DNA of 42,944 nt from Tannerellaceae bacterium (GTDB lineage Bacteria; Bacteroidota; Bacteroidia; Bacteroidales; Tannerellaceae). The DNA lies in NCBI GenBank assembly GCA_021201865.1, contig JAJQEE010000204.1, positions 1-42,944 on the forward strand. Direction: 5' to 3'. Shown here piece after piece: positions 1-8,154 of the stretch. The position numbers and the translations under genes are program-made. Position 1 is the first letter of the stretch. Each line of letters starts with the position of its first letter. Below the pieces are notes generated by a model. That model saw only the letters and a program-made list of their open reading frames with translations. It did no database searches and had not been told where the DNA came from.

Positions 1-58
1 CCTTTGCACCCTTAAGTGTAATATATACTAAATTGGCTAAGATTTAAAAAGATAAGAT

Positions 59-1289
59 ATGATGAATTCACAACCCGGTTTAAAAGGTGGTTATACGAAA
101 GAACAGATTCGTTGGGCCATGTTGTCCTTTTTTCTCGCACAGGGACTTTGTTTTGCCAGTTGGGCAAGCCGGATCCCGGATGTAAAAGATATTTTTGAAG
201 TGAACTATGCCTTTTACTGGGGACTGGTCCTGTTTCTGATCCCGGCCGGGAAGTTTATTGCCATACCGTTAGCGGGTTACCTTGTTTCTAAATTAGGAAG
301 CCGGATCATGGTGCAGGTGAGTATTCTGGGCTATGCGTTATCCCTTTTTGCTGTAGGGGTCGCTTTTAATATCTGGATGTTAGGAGTCTTCCTTTTTTGT
401 TTTGGTGTTTTCTGGAATTTATGTGATATCTCTCTTAATACACAGGCAATTGGCATTGAACGTCTGTATGGAAAAACGATCATGGCCTCTTTTCATGGGG
501 GATGGAGTCTGGCGGCTTGTCTCGGTGCGTTGACCGGTTTTATTATGATCGTTTCGGATGTGACTCCTTTCTGGCATTTTACGCTGATCGCGGTTTTGAT
601 CTCCCTGATCGTAGTCTTTAGTCGTAAGTATTTGCAGGAGGATGTGGAAGCTGAACCGGATAAAGAGGTGGAAGAAATAACAGATAAATCGGTCTACTTC
701 AGGAGACCGGAAAAGTTGTTGTTGCAATTAGGGTTAGTTGGTTTGTTCGCTTTAGTGGTGGAAAGTGCTATGTTTGACTGGAGTGGAATCTACTTTGAGT
801 CTGTTTTACAGGTGCCCAAATCCTTGCAGATCGGTTTTTTGGTATTTATGATCATGATGACTGCCGGACGTTTTCTGACGAATTATGCCTATAGCATCTT
901 TGGGAAAAAACGGGTGTTGCAGATCGTAGGCAGCCTGATTTTTACCGGGTTTATCACTTCTGCTTTATTAGGTTCTGCTTTCGATTCGATGGGAGTAAAG
1001 GTGGCTGTTAATTCAGCCGGATTTATGATGGTTGGATTGGGGATCTCCTGTATGGTTCCTACGATTTATAGTTTTGTAGGGGCTAAATCCAAAACCCCCA
1101 TAGGACTTGCCCTGACTATTTTATCCAGCATCAGTTTTATCGGTTCCCTGATCGCTCCTGATCGGTGCGATCTCCCAGGCATTCAATATTAAGTATGCCT
1201 ATATATTAGTAGGAATTTTAGGTCTGGCTATCGTAGCGATGGTTACCTTCTGCAGTGCCTTCCGCAGTCCGGAAGAAGAGAAACAATGA
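59..1289 (+). pseudogene. MFS transporter, YbjJ-like, frameshifted near its 3' end
   Basis: This is an inner-membrane major facilitator superfamily permease. The N-terminal motif ASWASRIPDVKD and about twelve hydrophobic segments resemble the YbjJ-like branch; the substrate is unknown. The first frame runs from the ATG at 59 to a stop at 1190-1192 and ends in an unrelated tail, DRCDLPGIQY. Shifting frame near 1155-1160 restores LIGAISQAFNIKYAYILVG, a normal last membrane helix, and ends at the TGA at 1287-1289. The corrected product is about 409 residues, a usual MFS length. One base too many (or two too few) at gctcctgatc explains the shift, and ctgatcg occurs twice within 13 bases there, which could favour an error or slippage. 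It could be a true pseudogene or a sequence error. The family call is confident; the substrate is not. Confidence 0.8.
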
Positions 1290-1604
1290 ATTTCCCTCTC
1301 CGGGATTGATGATGTAAGAATTTGTAATCAATTGCGACCGGAAATTTTTTTCGAAGGGCAATTGGCGAAGGTTGATCTTTATCTCTTAAGTCCTGAAAGG
1401 ACGTCATATAATAGCCTGGGACGCAAGTCCCAGGTCAGGTATCATGAGTCCATGGAGTGCTGTAAGCACGACACTGCATATACAAACCTATTGTTTCCAT
1501 AAGATGGGGTGTACCTACAGCACACCCTGGGTGGGGATTTCTCTACCTGGGACTTGCGTCCCAGGCTATTATATGACGTCCTTTCAGGACTTATAATAAA
1601 AATC
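1290..1604. other. Gene-free interval holding an inverted-repeat element
   Basis: This interval lies between the end of the MFS gene and the stop codon of the PfkB kinase on the opposite strand. No credible coding frame is present. Most of it is the first copy of the 48-base-arm inverted repeat described separately. Its left flank, gaaggttgatctttatctc, is shared with the second copy near 5.98 kb. Confidence 0.7.
1388..1592. repeat. Inverted-repeat element, copy 1
   Basis: A 205-bp element whose ends, 1388-1435 and 1545-1592, are perfect 48-base inverted repeats. Each arm contains its own small hairpins (agtcctgaaaggact type and gtcccaggt/acctgggac type). The ~109-base centre includes gtgctgtaagcac and a gggtgt...acaccc pairing. 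A second copy lies at 5996-6211. There is no open reading frame or transposase. It looks like a MITE or REP/BIME-type non-autonomous repeat. It sits between convergent genes, so it could also act as a transcription barrier. Confidence 0.85.
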
Positions 1605-2504
1605 TTAAATTTCCGGGAAGCTTTGGGGAGCGGTTTGCATGCAGGCTTCCACATCTTCTTTTATTCCCTGGAAAGGGCCTGATTTTTCTATTTTAAGGGT
1701 AGACATAGCAGCGGCGAACTTTCCGGCTTCTTCGATAGATTTGCCTTTGGCACGTTGGTAGAGGTATCCGGTCATATAAGTATCCCCGCAACCGGTGGCA
1801 TCTACTACTTCCTGAGGTTTATAGGCCGGGATTTTATGAAAAGTTTGACCGTCATACACCACGGAGCCCATACTGCCTAAGGTAATCAACACCTCTTTTA
1901 CTCCCCACTCATAGAGTTGCTCAGCGGCTTTCTTTACATCTGAATATCCGGTTAACACTTCCATTTCCAGTTCATTGCATTTCAGAAAGTGAATATAGGG
2001 AAGAGCCTGAAGTTTTTCTGTCCAGTCAACCGGATGTACATTTTCATCCCTTACTTCCCGCAGGTAGCCCTGTACGTCCACAGACACCAGTCCCTTCGTA
2101 GAAAGATATTTCAGGGCTTCGATAGGAAAGTCATCTGCTAATAATGTGCCTAAGTGGTAGATCTTTGCGTCCACATCTGCCAGATAGTCGACGATAAACG
2201 GGTCTGCTTTTGCCGAAACTTTCTGGGTACGGTTATCCTGGTTCTCTCCGTAAATATTCTCGAAGCATACGGAATAACGGCTGGGCTTGTTGATCACCTC
2301 TATGGATTTAGACCGTAGTTTTTCTACTACATCTAATTCTGTTTCTCCGACAGCGGTAATCATCAGATAACGAATGTCATTAAATCCGCAGATTGCCTGT
2401 GAGAAGTAGTAAGAGGTACCACCGGGCATATGTACCGTATGCTTAGGAGTAACTACCTTATCTAATGTGATGTGTCCTATACAGCAAAGTTCGTGTGTAT
2501 TCAT
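1605..2504 (-). CDS. PfkB-family carbohydrate kinase
   Basis: A cytoplasmic sugar or nucleoside kinase of the ribokinase/PfkB fold, about 299 residues, a normal family length. The N-terminal signature is CCIGHITLDKVV followed by the glycine motif MPGGTSYYFSQA. The C-terminal PfkB signature DATGCGDTYMTGYL supplies the anion hole and the catalytic Asp (in GCGD; most members have GAGD). A frame open further upstream would start with TTG at 2525, but the ATG at 2504 (MNTHELCC) leads directly into the first strand and is preferred. A CAAATGTA at 2533-2540 is a -7 promoter element on this strand. The phosphorylated substrate cannot be told. The gene stands alone; its downstream end meets inverted-repeat copy 1. 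Confidence 0.88.
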   Translation of the reverse strand: MNTHELCCIGHITLDKVVTPKHTVHMPGGTSYYFSQAICGFNDIRYLMITAVGETELDVVEKLRSKSIEVINKPSRYSVCFENIYGENQDNRTQKVSAKADPFIVDYLADVDAKIYHLGTLLADDFPIEALKYLSTKGLVSVDVQGYLREVRDENVHPVDWTEKLQALPYIHFLKCNELEMEVLTGYSDVKKAAEQLYEWGVKEVLITLGSMGSVVYDGQTFHKIPAYKPQEVVDATGCGDTYMTGYLYQRAKGKSIEEAGKFAAAMSTLKIEKSGPFQGIKEDVEACMQTAPQSFPEI

Positions 2505-2842
2505 TATGTTTGATATGTTTTTCAAAAAATCACAAATGTAAAGGTTTATCTTAATATATCAGGCAGGAAAAATAAAAAAGTAAGGTAGTGATAGGGTATA
2601 GGGAGCATTTTCCGGAAAACGCATGGGATTGAAAAAAAGAATTTATTCAAAATTAGTTGCTGATTTATGATGGATTTCTCATTTTATATGCTTTTATTTG
2701 TACTCAATAAAACAAACGATCGTTTAAATGTTTTTTCTCTTTTTCGGATTTATTTCAGTAATGCAAATACTTTCACAAAGAATTAGACCTTCCAAACCAT
2801 CCTTGTTTATTATTTAATTACTTATTTTATTATTTTATTTTT
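2505..2842. other. Divergent intergenic region between PfkB kinase and RRM gene
   Basis: This AT-rich spacer serves two divergent genes. It has the kinase promoter at its left end and a 12-base perfect palindrome AAACGATCGTTT at 2714-2725 in the middle. The last ~60 bases before the RRM start are almost pure A/T. No coding frame and no clear TAnnTTTG element for the RRM gene were found. Confidence 0.6.
2533..2540 (-). promoter_or_regulatory. Bacteroidetes -7 promoter element for the PfkB kinase
   Basis: On the minus strand this reads TACATTTG, matching the Bacteroides -7 consensus TAnnTTTG. It ends 29 bases upstream of the preferred ATG. No convincing -33 TTTG partner is visible. Confidence 0.5.
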
Positions 2843-3088
2843 ATGAACATTTACATTGGTAACCTGAATTACCGGGTTAGAGAATCGGACTTACAGCAGA
2901 TTCTTGAAGAGTATGGTACAGTTGATTCTGTTAAGTTAATCATTGACCGTGATACTAACAGATCTAAAGGATTTGCATTTGCTGAATTCCCAAATGAAGC
3001 AGAAGCAAGAAACGTAATTAAAGAGCTGGATGGAGCTGAATACGAAGGACGCCAAATGGTTGTGAAAGAAGCTACTCCAAGACGCTAA
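2843..3088 (+). CDS. RRM-domain RNA-binding protein
   Basis: A single RNA recognition motif fills the whole 81-residue protein. RNP2 is IYIGNL (residues 3-8) and RNP1 is KGFAFAEF (residues 42-49), with both aromatic RNP1 positions present. Small single-RRM proteins of this size are common in Bacteroidetes, which generally lack Hfq, and some act as post-transcriptional regulators of carbohydrate or capsule loci. Which RNAs it binds cannot be seen. The gene is monocistronic, with a long A/T-rich leader that may be an autoregulatory or cold-responsive 5' UTR (inference). The tail ends in basic residues (ATPRR) without the glycine-rich extension seen in some relatives. Confidence 0.93.
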   Translation: MNIYIGNLNYRVRESDLQQILEEYGTVDSVKLIIDRDTNRSKGFAFAEFPNEAEARNVIKELDGAEYEGRQMVVKEATPRR

Positions 3089-3185
3089 TCCGGAAAACAA
3101 TTAACGGATAAAAATATAAGATGGGGAGATGGAATGTAAATTCTGTTTCCCTGTTTTATTTTATAACTGTTCAGAAGTTTTTTCT

Positions 3186-3193
3186 TACGTTTG
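3186..3193 (+). promoter_or_regulatory. -7 promoter element
   Basis: TACGTTTG matches TAnnTTTG and lies 24 bases before the preferred ATG at 3218. A transcript starting just downstream would have a very short leader, which also argues against the upstream TTG at 3191 as start codon. Confidence 0.55.
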
Positions 3194-3217
3194 CAGATAA
3201 ATACCAAATCAGATCAC

Positions 3218-4459
3218 ATGTTTTTATGTAATAAGGTCCGTCTGATCGTATGGATCCTTTCGGCTCTACTTATTGGATGTTTCGCGGGGAGTCCTGCCGC
3301 GGCCCAGATTCCGGAAAAGGTTTTCAGTACGGATCACCGGATAGATCCGGACAAGAAAGGACAGCTTTCCGTAGAGATTGATAACATCAGTTTTTTCAAG
3401 AATAATGAATATGAAGGAAAATTCCTGAAAGGATATACCCTGCCCGGTTTCTGGTTGCAGGCCAAAGCGGTCTATCATCCGCTAAAGAACATCCGGCTGG
3501 AAGCAGGTATACATGGACTCCGGTACTGGGGAGCGGATAAATATCCCAATTATGGCTATCAGGATATTGCCAACTGGAAAAGTAATAAGTACCAGCGGGG
3601 AGCCCATGTACTGCCTTATATTCGTGCCCAGGTGGCGCTCTCTGATCAGGTAAATTTAGTGTTTGGTAATATTTATGGCGGTTCCAATCATAAACTGATC
3701 GAACCTATGTATTCTCCTGAATTGAATCTCACCGCCGATCCGGAAGTAGGTTTACAGCTTCTGTATGACTCCCGATATGTCGATCTGGATCTCTGGGTAG
3801 ACTGGCAAAGTTTTATTTTTGACCTGGATGATCATCAGGAAGCCTTTATTGTGGGACTTTCTTCGAGGATAAAATTCAATTCTCCGGATTCCAGATGGCA
3901 TGTGTATATTCCTGTGCAGGGGGTGGCACAGCACAGAGGAGGAGAGATCAATACGATCTATAAAAATTCCGTACAGACTTTTATGAACGGGGCTGCCGGG
4001 GTCGGACTGGTATGGAATGCGAATAGGGGAGTGCTGAAAAATATAAACTTCGAATATGATGTCGCAGGATACTATCAACAGGCCGGGAGTCTGTGGCCCT
4101 TAGATACAGGAAATGGAAAATACGTCCGTCTCTCTGCGGATGTATATGATTTCCGCATAAAAACCTCCTACTGGGAATGTGATGATTTTATCTCCATCTT
4201 AGGAAGTCCCTTTTATGGAGCTGTTTCTACTAAGGAGGAAGGAGTCCTTTTTGACAAACCTGCTATGGTCTATTTCGGTCTGGAATATTGCCGGAATTTT
4301 GGAAAAGGGTTTGCATTAGGCATCGACTTGGATATCTATAATCATTTACCGGTGAATTCCGTATCCTCTAAAGAACGGATCCGGGAGGAGGTTACTACCA
4401 GTTTCTCAGCCGGTATCTATTTACGGATTAATCCTTCTTTCTTTTTGAAAAAATTCTGA
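3218..4459 (+). CDS. Secreted outer-membrane beta-barrel-like protein, function unknown
   Basis: A 413-residue protein with a clear Sec signal peptide (MFLCNKVRLIVWILSALL..., cleavage probably after SPAAA). The rest alternates polar and aromatic residues in strand-length runs and ends in ...SFFLKKF; a terminal Phe is usual for proteins inserted by the Bam machinery. There are no recognisable catalytic motifs. It resembles the many Bacteroidales hypothetical outer-membrane proteins; I cannot give a specific function. The ATG at 3218 was chosen over an in-frame TTG at 3191 because it starts the signal peptide and lies 24 bases behind a -7 element. The next gene, also secreted, starts 88 bases downstream on the same strand. 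Confidence 0.75.
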   Translation: MFLCNKVRLIVWILSALLIGCFAGSPAAAQIPEKVFSTDHRIDPDKKGQLSVEIDNISFFKNNEYEGKFLKGYTLPGFWLQAKAVYHPLKNIRLEAGIHGLRYWGADKYPNYGYQDIANWKSNKYQRGAHVLPYIRAQVALSDQVNLVFGNIYGGSNHKLIEPMYSPELNLTADPEVGLQLLYDSRYVDLDLWVDWQSFIFDLDDHQEAFIVGLSSRIKFNSPDSRWHVYIPVQGVAQHRGGEINTIYKNSVQTFMNGAAGVGLVWNANRGVLKNINFEYDVAGYYQQAGSLWPLDTGNGKYVRLSADVYDFRIKTSYWECDDFISILGSPFYGAVSTKEEGVLFDKPAMVYFGLEYCRNFGKGFALGIDLDIYNHLPVNSVSSKERIREEVTTSFSAGIYLRINPSFFLKKF

Positions 4460-4547
4460 ACGTTTTGATCCATCGCTTTATCCATTTAACTTTATATAGA
4501 AAATATTTTATATTTAAACACAAGTCAAAGAATTTAACTAACAAATC

Positions 4548-5666
4548 ATGAAGAGAAATTTTATTGTATGCATCGCATTATTCTTATGTACCGTTACTCT
4601 ATCCGCACAAAAAGAATACAAGATCGAGGAATTTACAGTCGTTAATTTGGGAGATGGCCGTCTGCTTCACCGGGATGCCAAAACAGAGGAGCCTTTGAAT
4701 GGAGAACGCCGGCTGATTGACGGATACCGTTCAGAATATATCCTGGCCAATTTTAAAGATGGTTTATATGATGGACCGTATAAACATTTTAAACGGGATT
4801 TGCTGGCTTTGGAAGGGAGTTACAAAGGCGGATTAAAAGAAGGAGTTTTCAAAACCTATTATGGGGATGGGAAAACCGTTCAGTCAGAATCTTCTTTTGC
4901 CGGTGACAAACTGCATGGGGTGGTTAAACAATATGACCAGCAGGGCAGAATCGAACAGGAAAATCATTTTCAGGAAGGTGTGGCCCATGGTTCTCATCGT
5001 GCTTATCATACCGAAACCGGGGAAATACGTTCTGAGGAAAATTATGTAAAAGGAAAGTTAGAAGGAAAACAGGTTCGTAAATACACCGGAAGTAAACCTT
5101 ATACGGAGATCACCTATTATAAAGATGGGTTGCAGGAGGGTTTGTATGAAAAAGAGTTAGCCAATGGTATAAAAACCGAAACCGGCTCTTATTCGAAAGG
5201 GAAAAAGTCCGGTCCGTGGGTCAAACTAAATGCGGACGGGGATAGTCTGGAAATCAAAACCTATCAGAATGGAGAGTTGGATGGTCTTTCTGTGGACTAT
5301 TTCACTACCGGAAAGCGTAGTAAAGCCTATATGTATAAAAAAGGAAAACGGGATGGAGAGTGTATTGATTATGATAACCGGACCGGAAACCCTAAAAAGA
5401 TCGCTCATTATAAAGAAAACCGGGAACATGGTACGGTAAAAACCTGGATGACCAGTTCCGGTTTTGACTTTATCGAAACGGTGGAGTGGGAGAACGGCAA
5501 ACGGAATGGCACCTATAAAGCCGTGTACCGGGAAGATAAACAGCGAGGGGTTAAGGAAGGAGTCCTGAAAGAGACCGGACAATACAAAAATGGAAATAAA
5601 GTCGGTATCTGGAAATATTATGATACGGAAGGCAAACTGACCCGCGAAAGCGATATGGACAAATAG
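4548..5666 (+). CDS. Secreted MORN-repeat protein (YwqK-like)
   Basis: A 372-residue protein with a signal peptide (residues 1-20, ending LSA before QKEYK). Roughly ten to twelve degenerate MORN_2-type repeats of about 22 residues follow, each with a [K/D]-G-x-x-x-G-x-x-x-x-[Y/F] core such as DGLYDGPYKHF, GGLKEGVFKTYY and ENGKRNGTYKAVY. Databases often name these proteins YwqK-family antitoxins, but the signal peptide and lack of a partner toxin argue for an extracytoplasmic role, perhaps envelope scaffolding (inference). The upstream TATATTTA near 4510 is one base off the -7 consensus. The region downstream is the gene-poor repeat interval. Confidence 0.82.
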   Translation: MKRNFIVCIALFLCTVTLSAQKEYKIEEFTVVNLGDGRLLHRDAKTEEPLNGERRLIDGYRSEYILANFKDGLYDGPYKHFKRDLLALEGSYKGGLKEGVFKTYYGDGKTVQSESSFAGDKLHGVVKQYDQQGRIEQENHFQEGVAHGSHRAYHTETGEIRSEENYVKGKLEGKQVRKYTGSKPYTEITYYKDGLQEGLYEKELANGIKTETGSYSKGKKSGPWVKLNADGDSLEIKTYQNGELDGLSVDYFTTGKRSKAYMYKKGKRDGECIDYDNRTGNPKKIAHYKENREHGTVKTWMTSSGFDFIETVEWENGKRNGTYKAVYREDKQRGVKEGVLKETGQYKNGNKVGIWKYYDTEGKLTRESDMDK

Positions 5667-5799
5667 GTCTTTTCCCCTTTTAAAATAAAAACAAAAACGG
5701 AAGAGGGTATCCCAAAAGTAAAACAAGAAATTGAAATAGCCACGATTTATAAGTAATTACCCCGATAGGAATTACATGTAAATACCCTTGGGTGTTATT

Positions 5800-5877
5800 C
5801 AGTCATAGTCGGCAGATTTAGTTGTCCCGGATGAGGCATATTCAAATTAGTCTCAGGCATCGTCCAGTCATAGTCGG
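5800..5877. repeat. Pair of 13-base direct repeats
   Basis: CAGTCATAGTCGG occurs at 5800-5812 and 5865-5877, 65 bases apart. They may be footprints of a duplicated repeat end or regulator sites; nothing nearby distinguishes these. Confidence 0.6.
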
Positions 5878-5995
5878 AATATTTTTTATATCTGCAACAG
5901 GCAGAAAATCAATCAATGGATGTAAGGATTTGCCTAAGGCCGATCTTTAATTCACATAGCACCCTATTCGGGATTTTTGGGAAGGGTGATCTTTG

Positions 5996-6211
5996 TCTCT
6001 TAAGTCCTGAAAGGACGTCATATAATAGCCTGGGATGAAAATCCCAGGTCAGGTATCAGGAGTCCATGGAGTGCTGTAAGCACGACACTGCATATATAAA
6101 CCTATTGTTTACATAAGATGGGGTGTACCTACAGCACACCCTGGGTGGGGATCTCTCTACCTGGGACTTGCGTCCCAGGCTATTATATGCCGTCCCTGCG
6201 GGACTTAAGAG
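5996..6211. repeat. Inverted-repeat element, copy 2
   Basis: Closely similar over its whole length to the element at 1388-1592. The left arm has diverged (bulge gggatgaaaatccc instead of gggacgcaagtccc) and the right terminal hairpin reads gtccctgcgggac instead of gtcctttcaggac, a paired change that keeps the stem. The outermost arms extend to TCTCTTAAG/CTTAAGAGA. The conserved centre and compensatory arm changes suggest a mobile or selected structure. Confidence 0.85.
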
Positions 6212-6335
6212 ATCAACGCTGACAAATCCGGAGCATGCAAGATGAGAGATTATTAGAAATTAAAAAAAGGCATCTCTTATACCTGCTTTGTGGAGGCTGG
6301 CATGTATCCATTTTTTTTGTTGAAGGGGATTTGTG

Positions 6336-6441
6336 ATCCCCGCCTGCTGGGTATGAGGATCTCCTGATCCGAAATATAAAAATCCAGATTCATATATATT
6401 TCAAAGCGGATCACCGATCCTCATACCCAGCAGGCGGGGAT
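6336..6441. repeat. Hairpin (MITE-like) element with 26-base perfect arms
   Basis: Arms at 6336-6361 and 6416-6441 are exact reverse complements. Inside them lies a second nested pairing, gaaatata/tatatttc. The whole 106-bp unit can fold into one long hairpin. A truncated relative is at 28104-28176. Confidence 0.82.
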
Positions 6442-6603
6442 TGAAATTGAGTAAGGCCGATCTACGATTCCCCTTTGACGAACAAGATTACAACTTGTTT
6501 ATCAATGGGGTATTGGTCGATAAAATATTCCAACCACGACTAACTACAAATCCGGCAGGTCAAAAAATGAAACCTTTACAAGATTAGAGAATAATGATCC
6601 TTA

Positions 6604-6658
6604 CCCAGGGGCTCGTTTCACTCGGCCCTGGGCTATTGCTGAAACCCCGACGGGGTTT
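6604..6658. repeat. Double-hairpin REP-like element
   Basis: Hairpin one pairs cccaggg (6604-6610) with ccctggg (6626-6632). Hairpin two pairs aaacccc (6642-6648) with ggggttt (6652-6658). The linker begins CTATTG. The order (CCTGGG stem, CTATT linker, short GC stem) matches the right end of the 1388-1592 element. Confidence 0.65.
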
Positions 6659-6793
6659 TCAAAACTTTACCCACTTTGTTTCGTTTGATTATAAAATGTA
6701 ATTCTTTTTATGGACCGGATTATGTAAAATGGACACTCTTTCTGCTCTAAATATTTAATTTCTTTAATATATGGTATTTTAAAAGTTATTGTC

Positions 6794-6801
6794 TATTTTT
6801 G
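6794..6801 (+). promoter_or_regulatory. -7 promoter element for the oxidoreductase/DUF1080 unit
   Basis: TATTTTTG fits TAnnTTTG. It lies 16 bases before the upstream ATG (6818) and 49 bases before the preferred ATG (6851), so a normal leader favours the latter. Confidence 0.5.
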
Positions 6802-6850
6802 TGTATCTAAGGTCGAAATGCTTAATATTTTAAATCTAATTTTTTGTACT

Positions 6851-8107
6851 ATGAGAACGAATAGAAGAAATTTTCTCAAAACGTTGGGGGGAATTGCGGT
6901 CTTTTCAATTGTACCGCGGCACGTCTTGGGAAATGGTTTTATTGCGCCAAGCGATCAGTTAACAAAAGGCATTATTGGAACCGGATCCATGGGGAGAGGA
7001 CATGTGGATTATGCCGGAACCCGTCTGGTTGCAGTCTGTGATGTGGATAAAAAACATCTGGAGTTAGGGAAGCAATTAGTAAAGGGGAATATCGCGGCTT
7101 ACCATGATTTCCGTGATCTGATCCTGGATCCGAATGTGGACATTGTCCATATTGCAACTCCACCACACTGGCATGGGATTATGTCGGTGGAAGCGGCTAA
7201 AGCCGGTAAAGATATCTGGTGTGAAAAACCAATGACCCGCACGATCGGGGAAGGAAAGAGAGTGATGGAAGCCGTACAACAATACGGACGTATGTTCCGT
7301 TTGAATACCTGGTTCCGTTTTGCGGATCCTTTTTACGGGTTGGGCACCCCTGTCAAGCCTTTGAAGAAATTAGTTCAAAGTGGTCTGTTAGGATGGCCGT
7401 TGAAAGTAACCATCAGTAAACATACCGGTTTTGACTGGAAGTTCTACTGGGTAGGAAAAGAAGATCTGGAACCTCAACCTGTACCGTCAGAACTGGATTA
7501 TGATATGTGGTTAGGCCCGGCTCCTTACAAACCTTACAATGCCCACCGGGTACATGGAACATTCCGTGGTTACTGGGATTATGATGGTGGCGGTCTGGGA
7601 GACATGGGACAACACTATATTGACCCGGTACAGTATTTCTTAGGAAAAGACCATACCAGCCCTGTCAAAGTGGAAGTGGATGCTCCTCAACAGCACCCGG
7701 ATGCGGTGGGTACCTGGCGTACGATCACTTATACCTATGAAGATGGTTGCCAGATCGTTTTGTGGGGTGGTGACTATGGGGATCCGGATACTCCTTACAT
7801 TTCCGGACCCAATGGAAATGTATATAAGAATTTTGTTTGTGATATTCCTAACTGGGAAAAGAAACTGGCTGATTATCCGGAACCGGAACCTCAGGTGACA
7901 GATTTCATCGAATGTGTGAAAACACGCCAGCCGTTCGCTTTAAATGAAAAGTATGGATTCCGTTCCGCAACCATCGTCAATATGGGAGCGATCGCACTTC
8001 GTCTGAACCGTACCTTGCATTTTGACCCTGTAAAACTACAATTTATTAATGATGAGGCTGCCAACCGGTTGATCGACCAGCCGATGCGTGCGCCATGGAA
8101 CATTTAA
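6851..8107 (+). CDS. Tat-exported Gfo/Idh/MocA-family oxidoreductase
   Basis: An NAD(P)-dependent sugar dehydrogenase-like protein of 418 residues. It starts with a twin-arginine signal, MRTNRRNFLKTLGG, implying export of the folded, cofactor-loaded enzyme to the periplasm. A Rossmann motif IGTGSMGRGHVDY and acidic CDVD follow. The family EKP motif appears as CEKPMTRTIGEG, and a C-terminal sheet domain contains GGGLGDMGQHYID. An in-frame ATG at 6818 would bury the Tat signal behind 11 extra residues, so 6851 is preferred. The gene lies 47 bases upstream of a DUF1080 protein, as in Bacteroides loci that oxidise glycosides to 3-keto sugars before cleavage. The role in 3-keto-glycoside metabolism is inferred from this pairing; GH109-type hydrolases share the same fold and remain an alternative. 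Confidence 0.86.
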   Translation: MRTNRRNFLKTLGGIAVFSIVPRHVLGNGFIAPSDQLTKGIIGTGSMGRGHVDYAGTRLVAVCDVDKKHLELGKQLVKGNIAAYHDFRDLILDPNVDIVHIATPPHWHGIMSVEAAKAGKDIWCEKPMTRTIGEGKRVMEAVQQYGRMFRLNTWFRFADPFYGLGTPVKPLKKLVQSGLLGWPLKVTISKHTGFDWKFYWVGKEDLEPQPVPSELDYDMWLGPAPYKPYNAHRVHGTFRGYWDYDGGGLGDMGQHYIDPVQYFLGKDHTSPVKVEVDAPQQHPDAVGTWRTITYTYEDGCQIVLWGGDYGDPDTPYISGPNGNVYKNFVCDIPNWEKKLADYPEPEPQVTDFIECVKTRQPFALNEKYGFRSATIVNMGAIALRLNRTLHFDPVKLQFINDEAANRLIDQPMRAPWNI

Positions 8108-8154
8108 ATGAATAGATAATTGATAATTATCGAAAACTAAAAGGAATATTACGT

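Larger units (their letters stand above)
5667..6850. other. Gene-free 1.2-kb repeat mosaic
   Basis: No coding frame here is credible. The interval contains two 13-base direct repeats (5800-5812 and 5865-5877), inverted-repeat element copy 2 (5996-6211), a 106-bp hairpin element (6336-6441), a double hairpin (6604-6658) and the promoter of the oxidoreductase. The 12-mer TAAGGCCGATCT occurs at 5935-5946 and 6452-6463, suggesting that the pieces are decayed ends of related elements. Confidence 0.7.

Noticed and set aside
5226..5726. 166-codon minus-strand frame opposite the MORN gene
   Set aside because: It mirrors the repeat codons of the MORN gene, has no signal or domain, and lacks a promoter; it is an antisense shadow.
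5996..6211. Insertion sequence with transposase
   Set aside because: No coding frame inside; only inverted repeats and a conserved non-coding centre.
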